Positions 60,232 to 64,000 of a DNA stretch of 64,000 nt are shown in pieces. The notes beneath the pieces were generated by a model. It did not search any database and was not told the DNA's origin. It saw nothing but the letters and a program-made list of their open reading frames with translations. This DNA is from Pseudanabaena sp. ABRG5-3 (lineage in GTDB: Bacteria > Cyanobacteriota > Cyanobacteriia > Pseudanabaenales > Pseudanabaenaceae). Location of the stretch: the NCBI RefSeq assembly GCF_003967015.1, contig NZ_AP017560.1, positions 1,922,001 through 1,986,000 of the forward strand. Direction: 5' to 3'. Within the stretch, counting starts at the first letter, position 1; each line of letters starts with the position of its first letter. Position numbers and translations under genes: made by a program.

Positions 60232-61366
60232 TGTGATTCTGACCTTTGCTCTCTTCTTTCAATTTTTGCTGGAGTAATTCACATCCCCTCGCAATTTTGC
60301 CAACCTCATCCTTCCGAATAGCCAGATCTTCTATGGATTTTGCAACGGCATCACCGATCGCTAAACTAGTGATATAACTGCCCACCGCAACCATCGGACG
60401 CATTAGCAAACCATTAAATAGAATCGTTGCCGTTCCCGCTAAGACGATCACCTCAAATAGAGCTATCACTAAAGAATTGACTAAAATCGCATTAGCTTGA
60501 CTTGTTAAAGCCTGAAAGCTCTTGCCAGCAACAATGACACCAATCTTTTTACCCTTAAAATCAAGTAAAGGAACTAAGGCAATGCCATAATCAATGCCGT
60601 CAATTTTCTGAACTTTTACGGTCGTATCATTGACCTTACGCAATACATCGGACGTGAGCAAGGGACGAATAAATCCCCAGTTGGTAGAACTCTCATGTCT
60701 TAAACCGCCAATTACGCGATCGCTTTCAGGTGCAGACAGCCCCGTAGCGACTTTAGTCATCAGTTCGTTGTCAACAAATACTCCTAGCTCAAATCCAGTT
60801 ACCTGTTTAACTGCCTCTAAAACCCCGTTAAAACTCATGCCGACTTCAAAACTGCCAATTGCGCCTTGAGCATCAGAAATTGGTACAACACCTCGAATAT
60901 TTAGTCCATGACGACTGATTTCTACACCACTTTGTGGTTCTTGTTTTTGATTCGTAATCACTACCGTTTCGCGAAAATTACTCATATCTTCGCCATAGTT
61001 CTTCAGATAAAATAAGCGTAAAAATGATGTCGCTGGCGCTAAATGGAAATGAGCATCACGGACTTCATAGCGATCGCGTTGCACGACAAAGGCAGGTACA
61101 AGAAGCTGGGCTAATTGTTCGCGATCTCTAGCTCTAAAAGCTTGTTGTACCGATGGCAGCGATGCAACTAACTCAGCCCTAGATAAGGCTTTTTTCGTTT
61201 GTTCATCGGTATATTTCTGAATTAAAGTAACTGTAGTTGTCAGCTCTTGCTTTTGATTATTCTCAATTGATTGTAGAGATGTTTGATAGAAGAATAAGGT
61301 CAGTAGAAGAGAAGCGATGAAAGTAATCAGCGTAATTAGTAATGGAACCTTAATCCTTAACTGCAT
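60224..61366 (-). CDS. dCache-type membrane sensor without an output domain
   Basis: The 380-residue protein has TM1 (~8-28), a large extracytoplasmic double-Cache region (~35-290) with the dCache_3-like signature DAHFHLAPATSFLRLFYLKNYGEDMSNFRETVVITNQ and GLNIRGVVPISDAQGAIGSFEVGMSF, TM2 (~297-320), and a short HAMP-like cytoplasmic tail (MRPMVAVGSYITSLAIGDAVAKSIEDLAIRKDEVGKIARGCELLQQKLKEE). No kinase, MCP, GGDEF or other effector domain follows. The stop overlaps the pLGIC start by 8 bp; the likely output is therefore the channel itself. This pairing is the most unusual arrangement in the window. Confidence 0.85.
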   Translation of the reverse strand: MQLRIKVPLLITLITFIASLLLTLFFYQTSLQSIENNQKQELTTTVTLIQKYTDEQTKKALSRAELVASLPSVQQAFRARDREQLAQLLVPAFVVQRDRYEVRDAHFHLAPATSFLRLFYLKNYGEDMSNFRETVVITNQKQEPQSGVEISRHGLNIRGVVPISDAQGAIGSFEVGMSFNGVLEAVKQVTGFELGVFVDNELMTKVATGLSAPESDRVIGGLRHESSTNWGFIRPLLTSDVLRKVNDTTVKVQKIDGIDYGIALVPLLDFKGKKIGVIVAGKSFQALTSQANAILVNSLVIALFEVIVLAGTATILFNGLLMRPMVAVGSYITSLAIGDAVAKSIEDLAIRKDEVGKIARGCELLQQKLKEESKGQNHNA

Positions 61367-61433
61367 GAATATATCCGATAGAACTTAAGAATAGACGGAA
61401 ATTATATAGCAATAAAAGGGTTCCTTAGGACAT

Positions 61434-61478
61434 AAAACCCAAGGTACAAGTAGCGCCGCTACTTGTACCTTGGGTTTT
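61434..61478. repeat. Family-E hairpin (AAAACCCAAG ends), copy 3
   Basis: 21-bp perfect stem with a GCC loop; arm starts AAAACCCAAGGTACAAG. Preceded by TATAGCAATAAAA as at 37288. Confidence 0.7.
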
Positions 61479-61580
61479 GATTTGAAATCATCGGATGGTT
61501 AACAGTTAAGGTGCATAGCGACTTTAAGAAAATTTTTAAGAAGTTAAGCAAATCAATTTAAAGAGAAGCTAAATCATGCA

Positions 61581-61617
61581 ACAATTTTCATTTTGTCTGT
61601 GGCAAAATGAAAATTGT
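61581..61617. repeat. Palindrome ACAATTTTCATTTTG
   Basis: 15-bp perfect arms around a 7-nt loop (TCTGTGG). Confidence 0.6.
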
Positions 61618-61644
61618 AAAAACCTTTGCAGTAAATTGTTGAAA

Positions 61645-61675
61645 CTGATGCCGCACGCTATATGTGCGGCATCAG
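61645..61675 (-). terminator. Terminator of the atypical response regulator
   Basis: 12-bp perfect stem CTGATGCCGCAC with a 7-nt loop, 15 bp past the stop, followed on the minus strand by AT-rich sequence. Confidence 0.55.
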
Positions 61676-61690
61676 CTTCTGTTTAATCAC

Positions 61691-62533
61691 CTAATATTTA
61701 GCAAATGACCGACTAGGTGGAGCCGTAAACTGTGGGGGGCGATCGCTATTTGAGTTATTTGTACTTTGAGTACTATTTCGTAGAGGCGATCGCATCAGTG
61801 CCTCAGGATTAAACCGATAGCCAATATTTCGTACTGTTTGGATTAAATTGGGCTGCTGTGGATCAACTTCTAATTTTTTCCGCAACGATAATACATGGGT
61901 ATCCACAGTACGCGGATTATTAATCTCGTCTGGCCATGCTCGTTGTAAAAGCTCCGCCCGACTTAGGGCTAAACCCTCCGATTGAGCAAGAACATAGAGC
62001 AAGCTAAACTCCTGCGGTGTGAGATCGATCGCACTGCCCTTGAGCCTGACTTGTCGCTGAACTAAATCAATTTTTAATACGCCATAGTCAAGGCAAGCAG
62101 GTGGTGCAGAGGTGCGTAATCTACGTGTTAAAGCTTCTACCCTTGCCAAAAACTCCTGCATTCCAAAGGGTTTCGTTAAATAATCATCCGCACCTGCTTT
62201 CAAACCTTCCACGATGTCAGACTCACTCGTGCGCGATGAAATCACAAAGATCAAAGAACTTCTTTGCTTATGTAACCAACGGCATAGCTCAATTCCATCC
62301 CCATCAGGCAAGTCTGTACTCAAAATCACCAAGCTTGGCTGTTGCTTTTGAAATACCAACTTTGCTTGCTGACCACTGACTGCCTGAAACACCGAATAGC
62401 CAATCTGCTGTAAATGCCAACCCAAGAGAGAGGCAAGATTCGGATTACCTTCTACAATTTCTATACTGATCGGAATCAAAGAAATACTCTCCTGCCGAGT
62501 AATGCCTATAGCTCTCGGATTATGAATCTGCAT
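61691..62533 (-). CDS. OmpR-type response regulator with altered phospho-acceptor site
   Basis: The 280-residue protein has a receiver domain (~20-135) and a winged-helix DNA-binding domain (LTPQEFSLLYVLAQSEGLALSRAELLQRAWPDEINNPRTVDTHVLSLRKKLEVDPQQPNLIQTVRNIGYRF). In the receiver the usual phospho-acceptor Asp is replaced by Ser72 (SLVILSTDLPDGDG; family VILDxxLPDxDG), and the acidic pocket reads EIVEGN instead of VEDD. Lys121 in YLTKPFG is kept. It is therefore probably not phosphorylated in the normal way. A Ser/Asn-rich tail follows the wHTH. No kinase adjoins. Confidence 0.88.
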   Translation of the reverse strand: MQIHNPRAIGITRQESISLIPISIEIVEGNPNLASLLGWHLQQIGYSVFQAVSGQQAKLVFQKQQPSLVILSTDLPDGDGIELCRWLHKQRSSLIFVISSRTSESDIVEGLKAGADDYLTKPFGMQEFLARVEALTRRLRTSAPPACLDYGVLKIDLVQRQVRLKGSAIDLTPQEFSLLYVLAQSEGLALSRAELLQRAWPDEINNPRTVDTHVLSLRKKLEVDPQQPNLIQTVRNIGYRFNPEALMRSPLRNSTQSTNNSNSDRPPQFTAPPSRSFAKY

Positions 62534-62672
62534 GATAACTTAGTGTCAAGCTGCATTTTGTAGCTGTAATTACCCTCTAAGACTTAGAAAGTAAAGCCTC
62601 TCACCTTATAGTTGGGAATAATGTTTACATCTAGTCATACTCCATAAAAAATAAACCTTAGAAATTAAGCAA

Positions 62673-63104
62673 ATGGCTTATCGCAATCCTACTCCTACCG
62701 TTGATATCATCATTGCCCTGCGCGATCGCCCCCATCAACCAATTGTATTAATTGAACGACTGAATCCACCCCATGGCTGGGCGATCGTAGGTGGCTTTGT
62801 GGACTATGGTGAGCGTTTAGAGGATGCAGCGAGGCGCGAGGCTCAAGAAGAAACAGGTTTAAAGGTTGAATTAATCGATTTACTAGGAATTTACTCCGAT
62901 CCCCGTCGCGATGAACGCTTACATACGATTAGTGCTGTATATATGGCAGAGGCAGTCGGTGAACCAAAAGCAGATGATGATGCTAAGTCTGTAGGAATTT
63001 TTGCGGCATGGGAAATGCCAAGCCAGTTATGTTTTGATCACGCCCAAATTTTGCAAGACTATTGGCGTTACCATAACTATGGCATTCGCCCCAAAATTGT
63101 TTAA
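62673..63104 (+). CDS. Nudix hydrolase (ADP-ribose pyrophosphatase-like)
   Basis: The 143-residue protein has a perfect Nudix box: [23 protein letters not shown], matching GX5EX7REUXEEXGU. Flanking strands are [33 protein letters not shown] and [28 protein letters not shown]. The DxxxRxxR... and C-terminal helix ([13 protein letters not shown]) fit ADP-ribose or nucleoside-diphosphate-sugar pyrophosphatases; the substrate is not proven. It stands alone, and its stop lies in the following hairpin. Confidence 0.9.
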   Translation: MAYRNPTPTVDIIIALRDRPHQPIVLIERLNPPHGWAIVGGFVDYGERLEDAARREAQEETGLKVELIDLLGIYSDPRRDERLHTISAVYMAEAVGEPKADDDAKSVGIFAAWEMPSQLCFDHAQILQDYWRYHNYGIRPKIV

Positions 63105-63140
63105 AAAGACACCACTTAGGTGGTGTCTTTTTAAACAATT
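63095..63140 (+). terminator. Terminator of the Nudix gene
   Basis: Perfect 21-bp stem with a TTAG loop containing the stop codon; arm AATTGTTTAAAAAGACACCAC. Confidence 0.75.
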
Positions 63141-63209
63141 GGAAAAGTTTGGTTTTAGGTGTTGACAAACTAACAACTAAGTAGGTATCTTAATAAAGGT
63201 CAAGAACAC

Positions 63210-63282
63210 GCCCCCATCGTCTAGAGGCCTAGGACACATCCCTTTCACGGATGCGACGGGGATTCGAATTCCCCTGGGGGTA
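63210..63282 (+). tRNA. trnE-UUC: tRNA-Glu (anticodon TTC), copy 1
   Basis: The 73-nt sequence folds as a cloverleaf: acceptor GCCCCCA/TGGGGGT with discriminator A, anticodon stem CATCC/GGATG with loop CTTTCAC (TTC anticodon), T stem GGGGA/TCCCC with TTCGAAT loop. CCA is not encoded. Glu-tRNA(Glu) also feeds tetrapyrrole synthesis by the C5 pathway in cyanobacteria. A terminator (63294-63326) follows. Confidence 0.97.
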
Positions 63283-63293
63283 TTCTTGACGAG

Positions 63294-63326
63294 CAAAAAA
63301 GCCTTTGCACTGCAAAGGCTTTTTTG
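63294..63326 (+). terminator. Terminator between the two tRNA-Glu genes
   Basis: 16-bp stem CAAAAAAGCCTTTGCA/TGCAAAGGCTTTTTTG with a one-base loop and T-run. Confidence 0.8.
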
Positions 63327-63372
63327 TCGGAAAAGAAACTTAGCTGCATAAGCTAAAAAATAAAAACAATAC

Positions 63373-63445
63373 GCCCCCATCGTCTAGAGGCCTAGGACAC
63401 ATCCCTTTCACGGATGCGACGGGGATTCGAATTCCCCTGGGGGTA
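63373..63445 (+). tRNA. trnE-UUC: tRNA-Glu (anticodon TTC), copy 2
   Basis: Base-for-base identical to 63210-63282 over all 73 nt; the sequences between and after them differ. It has its own terminator (63450-63490). The two genes are in tandem, 90 bp apart. Confidence 0.97.
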
Positions 63446-63449
63446 TTAA

Positions 63450-63490
63450 ATAAACAAAAAACACCTGCTCCGCAGGTGTTTTTTGTTTAT
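63450..63490. terminator. Terminator after tRNA-Glu copy 2 and dapB
   Basis: Perfect 19-bp stem (ATAAACAAAAAACACCTGC) with TCC loop, between the tRNA and the convergent dapB gene, whose stop it contains. Confidence 0.75.
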
Positions 63491-64000
63491 AGAAGTTTCT
63501 CTAGTCCGTAAATGAGTGACTTGAGGGCAAGTACCTTGCGGACACAGAGCAACACCCCTGCCATATAGCAAGTGCGATCGCTAGCATTATGCTCAATTTT
63601 TAAAGTCTCCCCCATTGCTCCAAAAATTACTTCCTGACGAGCGACTAATCCCGGAACTCGGATACTGTGAATGCGGATATTTTCGCCATAGGTTGCACCC
63701 CTTGCGCCTGTGAGATGTTCTTTTTCATCAACAAGAGCAGGATTGAAGGATTGACCTAATTCTGAGAGCATTTGGGCGGTTTTAATTGCCGTGCCACTAG
63801 GGGCATCAGCTTTTTGGTTGTGGTGCAGTTCGATGATTTCCACATGCTGGAAATATTTGGCGGCAGCGATCGTTGCTTGTTGCATGAGGATTACGCCAAC
63901 GGAGAAATTAGGGGCAATGATGCAGCCTGTGCTTGCCTTGTCCGCAAAAATGGCGAGGTCATCAATTTGTTTTTCGCTTAAGCCTGTTGTGCCAACGACG
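63487..64000 (-). CDS. dapB: 4-hydroxy-tetrahydrodipicolinate reductase (C-terminal part, truncated by window edge)
   Basis: The minus-strand frame is open from the window's right edge (encoding [42 protein letters not shown]) to the stop at 63487. DapB reduces HTPA to tetrahydrodipicolinate in the lysine/diaminopimelate pathway. The catalytic and substrate motifs are present: [36 protein letters not shown] (His-His and Lys). The C-terminal tail ([27 protein letters not shown]) is complete. About 170 of ~275 residues are visible; the N-terminal NAD(P)H-binding part lies beyond position 64000. Confidence 0.95.
   Translation of the reverse strand, partial: VVGTTGLSEKQIDDLAIFADKASTGCIIAPNFSVGVILMQQATIAAAKYFQHVEIIELHHNQKADAPSGTAIKTAQMLSELGQSFNPALVDEKEHLTGARGATYGENIRIHSIRVPGLVARQEVIFGAMGETLKIEHNASDRTCYMAGVLLCVRKVLALKSLIYGLEKLL

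Larger units (their letters stand above)
61367..61690. other. Intergenic region with three hairpins
   Basis: Contains the family-E hairpin (61434-61478), an ACAATTTTCATTTTG palindrome (61581-61617) and the terminator of the response regulator gene (61645-61675). The sensor/channel operon promoter should lie near 61367-61430. No gene is seen. Confidence 0.55.

Noticed and set aside
63210-63445. Tandem tRNA-Glu as the attachment site of an integrated element
   Set aside because: The repeat is two complete tRNA genes only 90 bp apart, with terminators and no integrase or cargo between them.

Overview
The window is chromosomal DNA of a cyanobacterium. The evidence is the very frequent HIP1 octamer GCGATCGC, a sufR-sufB divergon with a SufR-type operator, an HLIP-like one-helix protein, a phytochrome-type GAF sensor kinase, and many small conserved cyanobacterial proteins. 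The AT-leaning composition and the dense load of short palindromic intergenic repeats suggest a Pseudanabaena-like filamentous lineage; that placement is inference. No phage, plasmid, rRNA operon, CRISPR array or complete insertion sequence is visible.

Layout. 1-5.6 kb: Uma2-like nuclease, a duplicated-domain protein, an HLIP-like protein, rsmG, tsaB, a P-loop kinase and glutathione peroxidase. 5.9-9.3 kb: ppk1 convergent with bioB. 9.6-13.8 kb: one giant hybrid histidine kinase (GAF-TM-TM-PAS-GAF-HisKA-HATPase-REC-REC-HPt). 13.8-21.4 kb: Fe-S biogenesis (nfu, sufR, sufB, sufC, sufD), with sufB separated from sufCD by a methyltransferase, a DUF29 gene, a hicBA toxin-antitoxin pair and a PD-(D/E)XK-like gene. 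21.5-28.5 kb: gyrB, tandem DUF4189 secreted proteins, ruvC, folK, hisB, DUF29. 28.6-36 kb: P2-type cation ATPase, a membrane GTPase, a MalK/UgpC-type ABC ATPase, GxxExxY protein, methyltransferase. 36-45.3 kb: REC-wHTH-REC regulator, di-iron ferritin-like protein divergent from bioF, diguanylate cyclase, pnp, UspA, cysteine desulfurase. 45.5-53 kb: membrane and secreted proteins, PIN-TRAM protein, EamA transporter with a coiled-coil head. 53.4-59 kb: clpB, NurA, thrC. 59-61.4 kb: a two-gene unit of a dCache-type membrane sensor and a pentameric ligand-gated ion channel homologue. 61.7-64 kb: atypical response regulator, Nudix hydrolase, two identical tRNA-Glu genes and the 3' part of dapB.

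How parts work together. Fe-S genes recur: nfu/sufR/sufBCD make clusters, a second cysteine desulfurase at 44 kb supplies sulfur, and bioB is a radical-SAM Fe-S client. bioB and bioF are both present but 30 kb apart. Translation and RNA maintenance genes (rsmG, tsaB, pnp, tRNA-Glu) and DNA maintenance genes (gyrB, ruvC, nurA) are scattered singly, as is usual in cyanobacteria.

The most interesting items are the sensor/ion-channel gene pair at 59.1-61.4 kb; the disrupted suf operon; a family of about 102-bp MITE-like elements with ends near AAGTAGCTAGGC, one copy apparently carrying another hairpin element inside it; and the near-uniform design of more than 20 intergenic hairpins (long perfect stem, 3-nt loop, usually closed by GC on each side).
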